A stretch of DNA of 64,000 bases from Corynebacterium lemuris. GTDB taxonomy: Bacteria > Actinomycetota > Actinomycetes > Mycobacteriales > Mycobacteriaceae. The translations under genes and the position numbers were made by a program. The stretch covers positions 186,001 to 250,000 of the forward strand of contig NZ_JANWTC010000001.1 in assembly GCF_024919295.1 (NCBI RefSeq), read 5' to 3'. A model generated the notes under the pieces. The model did no database searches, was not told where the DNA came from, and saw nothing but the letters and a program-made list of their open reading frames with translations. Shown in pieces: positions 9,542-16,387 of this stretch (the stretch's first letter is position 1; each line of letters starts with the position of its first letter).

Positions 9542-10007
9542 TCCTCTGCCTTCTGCGGTCCGGGGCATTTTGTCCTGGGTTCCCGGTACTCGGCCAATCT
9601 GTGGGGGAAGTAGGGGGAATTCCATGGACAGCTGACTCTCAGGAAGGGTGGTAGCTGAGAAACGGCCGAGAAATTGAGAGTGGTGACTTTGCGTCATGTT
9701 GTCTTCCCTTTCGGACCGGGCGGTGTCGAGAGAATCTCTGGCGGCGACTCTGCAAAATGTATGGGAGGGGAGATCTCCCCGCTGATGCGCCCGTCCCGCG
9801 TGTCCCTGATCGTCGCGTGACCTGCCTGAACGGTGGTGGGGTCCATGGATCTATCCGCAGGCGGGGAGCGTGCGCTGCTGGGGCGGGTGGGGCGGGAGTT
9901 GTCTTCTGTGGGGGGGGAGGGCTGATTAAACGGCGGAGGGAGCGCTGTAAGTGAAGTTATTCAAATACTTCGCCTGTTATTCGTTAAGGAAGCATTACTG
10001 AAAACCC
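9542..10007. other. Spacer between micro-gene copies 1 and 2, with G-quadruplex motif
   Basis: No gene is seen. The notable sequence is GGGGCGGGTGGGGCGGG at 9880-9896, four G-runs with single-base loops. A second G-run follows at about 9909-9920. Just before the copy 2 promoter the sequence turns AT-rich (about 9950-10005), which could act as an UP element. Confidence 0.5.
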
Positions 10008-10113
10008 TTGCATGTCCACGAATTCTCGTGCGATAATAAGAACAGCTCACCGGGCAGCACTTCGCCAAGTGTTTTGTCCGCCCGGTGATAAATCGAAAAG
10101 GAGAACACCTGCC
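10008..10113 (+). promoter_or_regulatory. Promoter and 5' hairpin leader of micro-gene copy 2
   Basis: TTGCAT at 10008-10013 and GATAAT at 10032-10037 have an 18-nt spacer. The predicted transcript starts at about 10042-10045, directly before a 40-nt hairpin (10048-10087): CACCGGGC pairs with GCCCGGTG, and an inner CACTT/AAGTG stem closes the CGCC loop. The ribosome site AAAAGGAG follows the hairpin. The leader is almost identical to that of copy 3. Confidence 0.75.
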
Positions 10114-10209
10114 ATGTCTGCCGCACTTCTCAGCACTTTCTATGCAGTTCTCATCGGTCTCGGTGTCATCGGCACCAGCCTCTTCGCCCCGATCTTCTTC
10201 TTTCTCTAG
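10114..10209 (+). CDS. 31-residue charge-free hydrophobic micropeptide, copy 2
   Basis: The ATG at 10114 follows AAAAGGAGAACACCTGCC. The peptide begins MSAALLSTFYAVLIGLG and ends FAPIFFFL, and again has no charged residue. Its coding sequence is nearly identical to copy 3, differing at one glycine codon and in the last four codons, so the two are a recent duplication. Copy 1 is more distant. Membrane insertion is likely from composition; there is no signal-peptidase site. Function unknown. Confidence 0.75.
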   Translation: MSAALLSTFYAVLIGLGVIGTSLFAPIFFFL

Positions 10210-10260
10210 AAGTAGAAGAGGGGGACTCTCGGTCCCGAGAACACAGAGAATCTGAACTCA

Positions 10261-10298
10261 CCGTCCCGTCATCTCCGGATGACGGGACGGTTGTTTTT
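10261..10298 (+). terminator. Intrinsic terminator of micro-gene copy 2
   Basis: A perfect 13-bp stem CCGTCCCGTCATC/GATGACGGGACGG with loop TCCG, followed by TTGTTTTT. The 3' UTR before it (GAACACAGAGAATCTGAACTC) is shared base for base with copy 3. Confidence 0.88.
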
Positions 10299-10595
10299 CT
10301 CAAGGGTGAGGGATGGGGCCTCCGGGGTTGGGGAAGATGCTTTTTCTACACCATACGGTTTTCGGATGTGTCTGAAAATGAACATGACATAAAATGATGA
10401 CATTCCGTTATTCTTCGACATCAGGCGAATGAAAACATCTTTGGTCTCCCTCAGTCATTTCCAGGGCCGGTGCCGGCGTGGGGTGGACCCACCGTGTCTC
10501 CGAGGTTCAGAATTAAACCGTGGAAGAATCGTCTTTAATGGAATTTATTCGGGCCAGCCTAGATTATTCAACAAGAAATGCGTTATTGAAAAGCC
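10299..10595. other. Spacer between micro-gene copies 2 and 3
   Basis: About 300 nt without a credible gene. The part just before the copy 3 promoter is AT-rich and shares TTATTCAA and GAAAA.CCTTGCATG with the copy 2 upstream region, so the duplicated unit includes upstream promoter sequence. Confidence 0.5.
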
Positions 10596-10700
10596 TTGCA
10601 TGGCTGATGAGTTCCGTGCGATAATAAGAGCAGCTCACCGGGCAGCACTTCCCCAAGTGTTTTGTCCGCCCGGTGATAATTCGAAAGGAGAACACCTGTC
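10596..10700 (+). promoter_or_regulatory. Promoter and 5' hairpin leader of micro-gene copy 3
   Basis: TTGCAT at 10596-10601 and GATAAT at 10620-10625, spacer 18 nt. The hairpin at 10636-10675 repeats that of copy 2 (CACCGGGC/GCCCGGTG outer, CACTT/AAGTG inner), with one loop base changed. The ribosome site GAAAGGAGAACACC precedes the ATG. Confidence 0.75.
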
Positions 10701-10796
10701 ATGTCTGCCGCACTTCTCAGCACTTTCTATGCAGTTCTCATCGGCCTCGGTGTCATCGGCACCAGCCTCTTCGCCCCGATCTTCTGGCTCTTCTAG
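10701..10796 (+). CDS. 31-residue charge-free hydrophobic micropeptide, copy 3
   Basis: The ATG at 10701 is preceded by AAAGGAGAACACCTGTC. The peptide begins MSAALLSTFYAVLIGLG and ends FAPIFWLF, so its N-terminal part matches copy 2 and its C-terminus matches copy 1. That mosaic suggests recombination between copies or selection on the end. As in the other copies there are no charged residues. The cassette has its own promoter and terminator and is therefore monocistronic. Confidence 0.75.
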   Translation: MSAALLSTFYAVLIGLGVIGTSLFAPIFWLF

Positions 10797-10848
10797 GGAC
10801 AGAGGGATAGGGACCGCGAGTCCTGAGAACACAGAGAATCTGAACTCA

Positions 10849-10887
10849 CCGCCCCGTCATCTCCGGATGACGGGACGGTTGCTTTTT
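10849..10887 (+). terminator. Intrinsic terminator of micro-gene copy 3
   Basis: CCGCCCCGTCATC pairs with GATGACGGGACGG across loop TCCG with one mismatch, followed by TTGCTTTTT. It is homologous to the copy 2 terminator and lies just before the stop of the opposing gene at 10912. Confidence 0.83.
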
Positions 10888-10911
10888 GGGGTGTGGGGCG
10901 TAGTGCAGGGC

Positions 10912-11172
10912 TCAGAGGTCGAGGATCCCGCGTATCTCCGCCGGCAGCTCCTCCTGTGAAGTGATCACCGGTCGGCCGGAGGCCGCGTACTCGCGCAGCA
11001 GGCGGTACACCTCGGTGCGGTCGTGGCTGTCGAGGATGGGCAGTTCCTGTGCCAGCAGACGGGTCATGAAGTCATTGAGGGGCAGGTTGGTCTGCTCGGC
11101 GGCGACGAAACGTCCCTCGCGCAGATCCTTCTCCTCGTCGTAACCGTCACGGCTCTTCTTCTTTCCGAACAT
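10912..11172 (-). CDS. Uncharacterised 86-residue protein
   Basis: A small acidic/basic soluble protein that begins MFGKKKSRDGYDEEKD and continues with a helical region (TEVYRLLREYAASGRPVI). No membrane segment, signal peptide or catalytic motif is seen. Codon use matches the surrounding chromosome, unlike the micro-gene region next to it. It is transcribed towards micro-gene copy 3 and divergently from the gene at 11227. I do not recognise a family. Confidence 0.65.
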   Translation of the reverse strand: MFGKKKSRDGYDEEKDLREGRFVAAEQTNLPLNDFMTRLLAQELPILDSHDRTEVYRLLREYAASGRPVITSQEELPAEIRGILDL

Positions 11173-11226
11173 GCCACCAGCGTAGACAGCCCTGATCCGG
11201 TGGGGGTGAGGGGATAGGGTTGGGGC

Positions 11227-11730
11227 ATGACCGACTACTACAGTCTCGATGACACCCTGGCGGGCAGAATCGCGCAGGCGGGCATGGTGGGGACCGCCGT
11301 CGCATTGCCCGACTACATCTCCTCCCGCCCCCTGCGCGCCTTGGCCACGGCGGGGATCGGGGCCGGCGGAGCGGCGCTGGTGGCCGTGCTCAACTCCTTT
11401 GATGAAGACCCGGATAATGATCCGACGGTGATGTTCGATCAGCTGCGCCGCTCCATCGGCGACATCGGTTCGGTGCCGGGCCCGGGTTCGGACACCCCGG
11501 CGGGGGACTTCTCCACGGCTTCACCGGTGCAGACGTGGACCGTCATCATCGGGGCACTGGCGGTGCTGGCCGCACTGCTGCGGGTGGACGCCGCCCTCCA
11601 GCGCCGCCTCGTCGCCTGGCTGGGCCGCCGCGGGCTCTCCCGCCCCAACACCTGGCTCGGCGGCGTGGCAGCAGCCGTGGTCTTCGCCGTCGCCGAGGTC
11701 GCCCACCAGCGCAGAGGGCAGCGGGCATGA
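11227..11730 (+). CDS. Uncharacterised membrane protein
   Basis: 167 residues with hydrophobic stretches near 38-56 (alanine/glycine-rich), 101-117 and 143-158, separated by a polar acidic loop containing FDEDPDNDP. This suggests two to three membrane helices. Its stop overlaps the start of the next gene by ATGA, so the two are probably translationally coupled. No functional motif recognised. Confidence 0.65.
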   Translation: MTDYYSLDDTLAGRIAQAGMVGTAVALPDYISSRPLRALATAGIGAGGAALVAVLNSFDEDPDNDPTVMFDQLRRSIGDIGSVPGPGSDTPAGDFSTASPVQTWTVIIGALAVLAALLRVDAALQRRLVAWLGRRGLSRPNTWLGGVAAAVVFAVAEVAHQRRGQRA

Positions 11731-12227
11731 GCGGGCATCCGGTGATCGCGGTCGTCGACAGGCAGGAGGAGACGACCGTCGTGTGGCAGGTGCAGACCGC
11801 CCCGGACTCACCCTCCGGCATCATGTCCGGCGCGTGGCTGCTCGGCCCCGGTGAGGTGGACCCGGCGCGCATGGCGGACCTGACCGCCGGCGCACATGTC
11901 CTCGACGTTGACGGGGACGGGGAGGCGCTGCGGGCGATCCGGGTGGGCGTTGAGAAGCGCCTCGCCGAGTACAAGGCCGCGGCAAAGACGGCGAAGGAGG
12001 CGAATCCTCAGCTCACGCTCCCGCGTTTCGACGCCCCCGAGACCGTCGATCTCGAGCAGATCGCCACCGCCTACCACGGAGAACCCACAGGTCAGAGGGC
12101 GTGGACCTATGCCACGGCCCTGACGGAGCTGGTGGAGGCCTGGCACACCATCGAGAGCCAGCGTCGCTCGCGCAAGTATCTGCAGGAACGGTACGGGGCG
12201 GAGGCCCTGCCTCTGCCGCTGGACTGA
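11727..12227 (+). CDS. Uncharacterised protein coupled to the preceding membrane protein
   Basis: The ATG at 11727 overlaps the upstream stop (ATGA), giving 166 residues. The frame is open further upstream, but that part is an out-of-frame reading of the preceding gene. The protein looks soluble: an N-terminal beta-rich part (VIAVVDRQEETTVVWQV) and a C-terminal charged helical part with EAWHTIESQRRSRKYLQERYG. No family is recognised. Confidence 0.62.
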   Translation: MSGHPVIAVVDRQEETTVVWQVQTAPDSPSGIMSGAWLLGPGEVDPARMADLTAGAHVLDVDGDGEALRAIRVGVEKRLAEYKAAAKTAKEANPQLTLPRFDAPETVDLEQIATAYHGEPTGQRAWTYATALTELVEAWHTIESQRRSRKYLQERYGAEALPLPLD

Positions 12228-12250
12228 AGAAAATCGCTACCCTGGGTGTT

Positions 12251-13153
12251 ATGTCGTCAGAGAGCGGGAACAGCACAGGACAGGTCGTCGACCTGACGGC
12301 CGTCCGCGCCCGCAGGCAACGGCAGCCCAGGACCGTCATCCTCCGCGCCGCCAACCTGCGTGCCGACGCCGAGGTCCACCGCCACATCGGTGTCAACGAC
12401 AGCCTCCACCTCGCCGACCTCCACGATGTCCTCGTCACCGCCTTCGGCCTCGAAGAATACCGGGGTTCCGCCCCCTGGCACTTCTCCACCCACGAGGACC
12501 GCGACGAGCGTCTCGACGCCGCCGACGAACTTCACCATCACCTCGCCGAGGAGGGCGACTCGATCGTCTACCACTTCGGCCTGTGGGACATCATCATCAC
12601 CGCCGTCGAGTCCTACCTGCGTGATGACGGCACTCCGCGTGCCCTCTGCGTCGGCGGCTCCGGTGCCTTCGGTGACACCGAATTCGACCTCGCCGCCATC
12701 AACGCCGAACTGACCGGCACCGCCACCATCCGCGATGTCCTCGCCGCCACCACCCCCGCCGTCCGCCGCCTCATCGACCGCTCCGGCATCTTTGACTTTG
12801 TCCCCCTCCTCCAGGCCCTCGACCTCACCCGGGAGGTCGGCCTGCCCCGGGACGTCACCGACGTCCTCGCCGAAATACCCCTCGAAACAGCCCCGCCCGC
12901 CCGCGACGCCTTCTGGGCCGTCGTCCTCGCCCTCGCCTGCATGAGCGATGAACTCCTCGGTGACCACGTCCTGGAGACCACCATGTCCGCCCTCGGTTGG
13001 CAGGATGACGACGGCACCCCACTGAGCAGCGGGCGCATCCGCCAGCTGTGCGCGCGCTCCCTGGACCGGCTCAGTGACCTCGGTGCCTACGGCGCCGACG
13101 CGCTCTCACCCGTGGACCGGCTCGACATCTACCGCGAACTCCTTCGGGCGTAG
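12251..13153 (+). CDS. PRiA4b ORF-3-like domain protein
   Basis: 300 residues from ATG 12251. The region from residue 40 to about 130 (LHLADLHDVLVTAFGLEEY...WHF then a later YHFGLWD) resembles the plasmid pRiA4b ORF-3-like domain, which is found in mobile-element passenger genes and stand-alone proteins of unknown role. The C-terminal half is helical with no recognised motif. No ribosome site is obvious before the ATG. It stands 24 nt after the preceding gene and may share its transcript. No transposase lies near. Confidence 0.55.
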   Translation: MSSESGNSTGQVVDLTAVRARRQRQPRTVILRAANLRADAEVHRHIGVNDSLHLADLHDVLVTAFGLEEYRGSAPWHFSTHEDRDERLDAADELHHHLAEEGDSIVYHFGLWDIIITAVESYLRDDGTPRALCVGGSGAFGDTEFDLAAINAELTGTATIRDVLAATTPAVRRLIDRSGIFDFVPLLQALDLTREVGLPRDVTDVLAEIPLETAPPARDAFWAVVLALACMSDELLGDHVLETTMSALGWQDDDGTPLSSGRIRQLCARSLDRLSDLGAYGADALSPVDRLDIYRELLRA

Positions 13154-13181
13154 GCAGACAGGCGGGGTAGGGTAATGCCTC

Positions 13182-13601
13182 GTGGCAATTGAGGTACAAC
13201 CCAAGGAAAAGGGCCTGCGCATCCAGGCCATCCGATTCATCATCTCCGGCGGCGTGTCGGCGGTCGTCGACCTCGGCCTGACCTTCATCCTCCAGGTGCT
13301 CCTGGGTACAGGTCCCGTCGCCGCAAGGTCCGTGGGCTTCATCTTCGGCACCACCACCGCCTACCTGATCAACCGGCGCTGGACCTTCCAGGCCGAACCC
13401 TCCCTGCGACGGTTCCTGCAGGTGGCGGGGCTGTACACCATCACCTACTTCGTCAACGTCGGCCTGCATGCTGTGTTCTACCGGCTGTTCACCGACTGGG
13501 ACTGGGCCAATTCCGTGGCGGTCATCATCGCCTTCCTCATCGCCCAGGGCACCGCGACGGTGATCAACTTCATCGTCCAGCGGGCGTTCATCTTCCGCTA
13601 G
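13182..13601 (+). CDS. GtrA-like membrane protein
   Basis: 139 residues with four predicted membrane helices, fitting the GtrA family (proposed flippases for polyprenyl-linked sugars). Typical landmarks are RFIISGGVSAVVDLGLTF at the N-terminus and TTTAYLINRRWTFQ in the second helix/loop, where NRRWTF is the family signature. The start is GTG at 13182. It converges on glfT1, overlapping its 3' end by 4 nt, so a role in lipid-linked sugar movement in the cell-wall pathway is reasonable but inferred. Confidence 0.82.
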   Translation: MAIEVQPKEKGLRIQAIRFIISGGVSAVVDLGLTFILQVLLGTGPVAARSVGFIFGTTTAYLINRRWTFQAEPSLRRFLQVAGLYTITYFVNVGLHAVFYRLFTDWDWANSVAVIIAFLIAQGTATVINFIVQRAFIFR

Positions 13602-14524
13602 GGGCGGGTGAAACGCTCCCGCCGGCCCTGGCGGTGCAGACGCAGCCACTCCACGAACCCCTCCGGGTCACGCTGCTGCACCAGGAAGAACCAGCCGAAA
13701 CGGGCGTATTCCTGCGGCAGCAACTTCCGCATGCCCGGCTGGCTCATGATGTAGCCGCGGTTGCGGTACGTGAAGAAACGCTTGGAATCGTTGTCCGGGT
13801 ACTGCGTGTGCATCCGCCCACCCAGGATCGGCTTGAATTCTTCGGAGCCGTCCGGGTGGAGGTACGCCGTGGTCAGCGCCGTACCGAAATTCAGTCCCGA
13901 ACGCACCAGACGGCGGTGGTACTCGACTTCATCGCCGCGGATGAACAGGCGGTAGTCGGGAACACCGATGATCTCCATGGCGCGGGCGGAGATCAGTGCG
14001 CCGTTGAACAGGCTCGCGATCCCGGGGATGAAATCCCCCTCCAGCTCATCCAGACGCCGGCGCCACACCAGGCCCTGCCGCAGCGGGAACGCCAGCTGGC
14101 CGGGGTCGTTGATATTGCACACGACGGGGGAGACCTCGTGGAGACGGTGGGTGACGGCGACGTCGATGAGCGTCTCCAGGACGTGGTGGTCCGCCGGGCG
14201 GCCGTCATCATCGGCACACCAGATGGCGTCCGCCCCCAGCGCCAGTGCCGTGAGAAAACCGTAGGCGAAACCACCCGCCCCACCCAGGTTCGTGCGGCTG
14301 GGCAGGTACACCGCCCGCTCGCCAGCCAGTTCCTCCACGAGCTTCTCGACGCTCTCCTCACACCCGTTGTCCACCACAACCACCCAGTCCACCGGGTGCG
14401 TCTGGTTGACCACCTGCTCCAGGGAGGCCCGCAGCAGCTCCACGCGCCTATGGGTGACGATCACCGCCGCGACACGGTCGGAGCGGTTGAGGGGGGGAAG
14501 TTCGGTACCGGGCATGGTGGTCAT
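13598..14524 (-). CDS. glfT1: Galactofuranosyltransferase GlfT1
   Basis: A 308-residue GT2-fold enzyme that adds the first galactofuranose residues to the decaprenyl-PP-GlcNAc-Rha linker, starting the galactan. Visible are the GT-A N-terminus VAAVIVTHRRVELL, the metal-binding region WCADDDGRP, the acceptor-side RGDEVEYHRR and a C-terminal YRNRGYI. The start MTTMPGTE at 14524 is chosen over 14545 because it overlaps the stop of the upstream gene as ATGA. It follows a frameshifted gene, whose frame could affect coupling. Confidence 0.92.
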   Translation of the reverse strand: MTTMPGTELPPLNRSDRVAAVIVTHRRVELLRASLEQVVNQTHPVDWVVVVDNGCEESVEKLVEELAGERAVYLPSRTNLGGAGGFAYGFLTALALGADAIWCADDDGRPADHHVLETLIDVAVTHRLHEVSPVVCNINDPGQLAFPLRQGLVWRRRLDELEGDFIPGIASLFNGALISARAMEIIGVPDYRLFIRGDEVEYHRRLVRSGLNFGTALTTAYLHPDGSEEFKPILGGRMHTQYPDNDSKRFFTYRNRGYIMSQPGMRKLLPQEYARFGWFFLVQQRDPEGFVEWLRLHRQGRRERFTRP

Positions 14525-15443
14525 TGTGCCACCTCGCGGATCCACGGGCCGTCCCGGTTCACCGTTTCATGCCACTCCCAGACCTGATGCTCCTCGGAGA
14601 ACAGCGGTTCCTCCAGGTCGTGGGCTGCCGCGACGATCTGCTCCACCACCAGATCCAGATGGTGCTTCACGCAGCTGCCCGAATAGCGCAGCACCCGGTA
14701 ACCGTGCCGAACAGCGTAGTTCGCCTTCCAGCGGTCGATCACGAAGATCTCCCGGGACTCGCCGGCGTGGTAGCGGTAGCCGTCGATCTCCACAATCAGC
14801 TTGACACCCGGGAGCACCCCGTCAAATGAATAACCGCCGATCTCGTGGTTCTGGACCACCTTCAGACCCCGGGCACGCAGGGCGCGGAAGACCTCCCGTT
14901 CCACCTCGCTGTCGGCACCTATGGCTGCGCGGCTGATCAGGTCGCGCAACTGCCGGGGCACGCGCAGGAGCGCGTTCAGCTCAGCCTCCATGAGGATGCG
15001 GCCTTGGCGGCCGGTGTACTGCTGCTCCAAAAAATCAATGAGTTCGGTCTCCGCGGCGTCGCCCAGGCAGTCCGCTACCGCGACCACCGGGGGCGACACC
15101 AGAACTCTGTCGTGTTCCCGGTAGAAGACCCGTCGTCGCCGGCGCAGTGTGAGCAGCGCTGAACCGTGGGCTGACCTCGGCGGACGAACCAGGCCGGACA
15201 GCGGGGTAGTGACCTGCGTCCCGCTGTAGAGCTGCAGGGCTGTCCTGCCCGTGAACACCAGGTACGGTCGCCGATGGCTCAGGGCCCGCAACAGCAGCTC
15301 CCCTCGGGTGGCGAGGTGGTGAACACCCCTTTCTCCACCCGGTGCAGCTTGCCCTGCTCGACCAGCGCATGGATCTCTTTCTGGGCCAGCCCCCGTGCGC
15401 TCAGCTCCGCCGTGCCGACGACGCAGTTCTCCTCGAATTCCAT
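14521..15443 (-). pseudogene. DUF559/Vsr-fold protein with AbiEi-like N-terminus, interrupted by a frameshift
   Basis: The true N-terminus begins at ATG 15443 (MEFEENCVVGTAELSARGLA, preceded by GGAGGGGG) and reads as an AbiEi-type winged helix ending in KGVFTT. That frame stops at a TGA about ten codons after the KGVFTT motif. The rest continues in another frame as GELLLRALSHRRPYLVFTGR and on to a DUF559-type nuclease core (LIVEIDGYRYH ... YRVLRYSGS). One extra base in the run of four C at 15300-15303 (G on the coding strand) would restore a single protein of about 306 residues. The downstream half is well preserved and its stop overlaps the glfT1 start, so this is a very recent mutation or a sequencing error. 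Confidence 0.75.
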
Positions 15444-15504
15444 TCATCCCCCTCCGAATGGTGGCCCTAGGGGAGCAGCGGCTGGTGCGCATCCCGGTGG
15501 AGAA

Positions 15505-15563
15505 TTTATCTGGTCAAGTCTGGAGTCGAAATCTAATCTCCGGTCCGGAGGTGATCAGATAAA
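15505..15563. repeat. 59-nt palindromic element, copy 1
   Basis: TTTATCTGGTCAA... is inverted at the other end as ...TGATCAGATAAA, with CTCCGGTCCGGAG inside. The same element, better conserved, is at 47320-47378. Arms of this copy carry several mismatches. It lies between the 5' end of the frameshifted gene and the 3' end of wzt, where it could also act as a terminator for upstream reading on either strand. Confidence 0.75.
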
Positions 15564-15580
15564 TCTGAGGACCCGCTGGA

Positions 15581-16378
15581 TCAGGCCTGTTCCTCATCGT
15601 CGAAACGCCGCAGCAGTGAGCGGACGTAGTCGCCGGCGCCCTTGCCCTCGTAGGCCTCGACGACTTCGTCGACAAGCCCGGCCTTGCGCACCTCGCCGTG
15701 GTCGATCCACAGGGCGGTGTTGCACAGCTGGGCGAGGAAGTCGTTGGAGTGGGAGGCGAAGACGAGGATGCCGGAACGTTTGACCAGCTCCTGGAGGCGG
15801 ACGCGGGCCTTGGCCATGAATGCGGCGTCGACGGCACCGATGCCTTCGTCGAGAAGCAGGATCTCCGGCTCGATGGAGGTGACCACACCCAGGGCCAGGC
15901 GCACGCGCATGCCGGTGGAGTAGGTGCGCAGCGGCATGTTGAGGTATTCGCCGAGCTCGGAGAATTCGGCGATCTCGTCGATCTTCGCCCGCATCTGTTT
16001 GCGGGTCTGCCCGAGGAAGAGGCCGCGGATGATGATGTTCTCGTAGCCGGAGATCTCCGGGTCCATACCGACGCCCAGGTCGAAGACGGGGGCGACGCGG
16101 CCGCGGATGTCGGCGGAACCGCGGGTGGGTTCGTAGATGCCGGACAGCAGGCGCAGCAGGGTGGATTTGCCGGCGCCGTTGTGGCCGACGAGGCCGACGC
16201 GGTCACCTTCGCGCAGGTGGAGGTTGATGTCCTTGAGCGCCTCGACGACGACGGTGTTGTCCTTGTTGCGGCCGATGGCCCCGCCTGCGGTGGACAGGAA
16301 GGCTTTCTTCATGGAACGTGATTTGGCGTCGAAGATGGGGAAGTCGACGCAGGCGTTGTAGGTGTCGATGGAAACCAA
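15581..16378 (-). CDS. wzt: Galactan/O-antigen-type ABC exporter ATPase Wzt
   Basis: 265 residues. The nucleotide-binding domain has Walker A GHNGAGKST, signature YSTGMRVRLA, Walker B PEILLLDEGIGAVD and the switch histidine FASHSN. With the Wzm permease it exports lipid-linked galactan across the membrane, as for the mycobacterial Rv3781/Rv3783 pair. The N-terminal extension (VDFPIFDAKSRSMKK) is typical of the Wzt/TagH branch. There is no C-terminal carbohydrate-binding domain. It lies 9 nt downstream of wzm. Confidence 0.93.
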   Translation of the reverse strand: MVSIDTYNACVDFPIFDAKSRSMKKAFLSTAGGAIGRNKDNTVVVEALKDINLHLREGDRVGLVGHNGAGKSTLLRLLSGIYEPTRGSADIRGRVAPVFDLGVGMDPEISGYENIIIRGLFLGQTRKQMRAKIDEIAEFSELGEYLNMPLRTYSTGMRVRLALGVVTSIEPEILLLDEGIGAVDAAFMAKARVRLQELVKRSGILVFASHSNDFLAQLCNTALWIDHGEVRKAGLVDEVVEAYEGKGAGDYVRSLLRRFDDEEQA

Positions 16379-16387
16379 GGGATCCTC

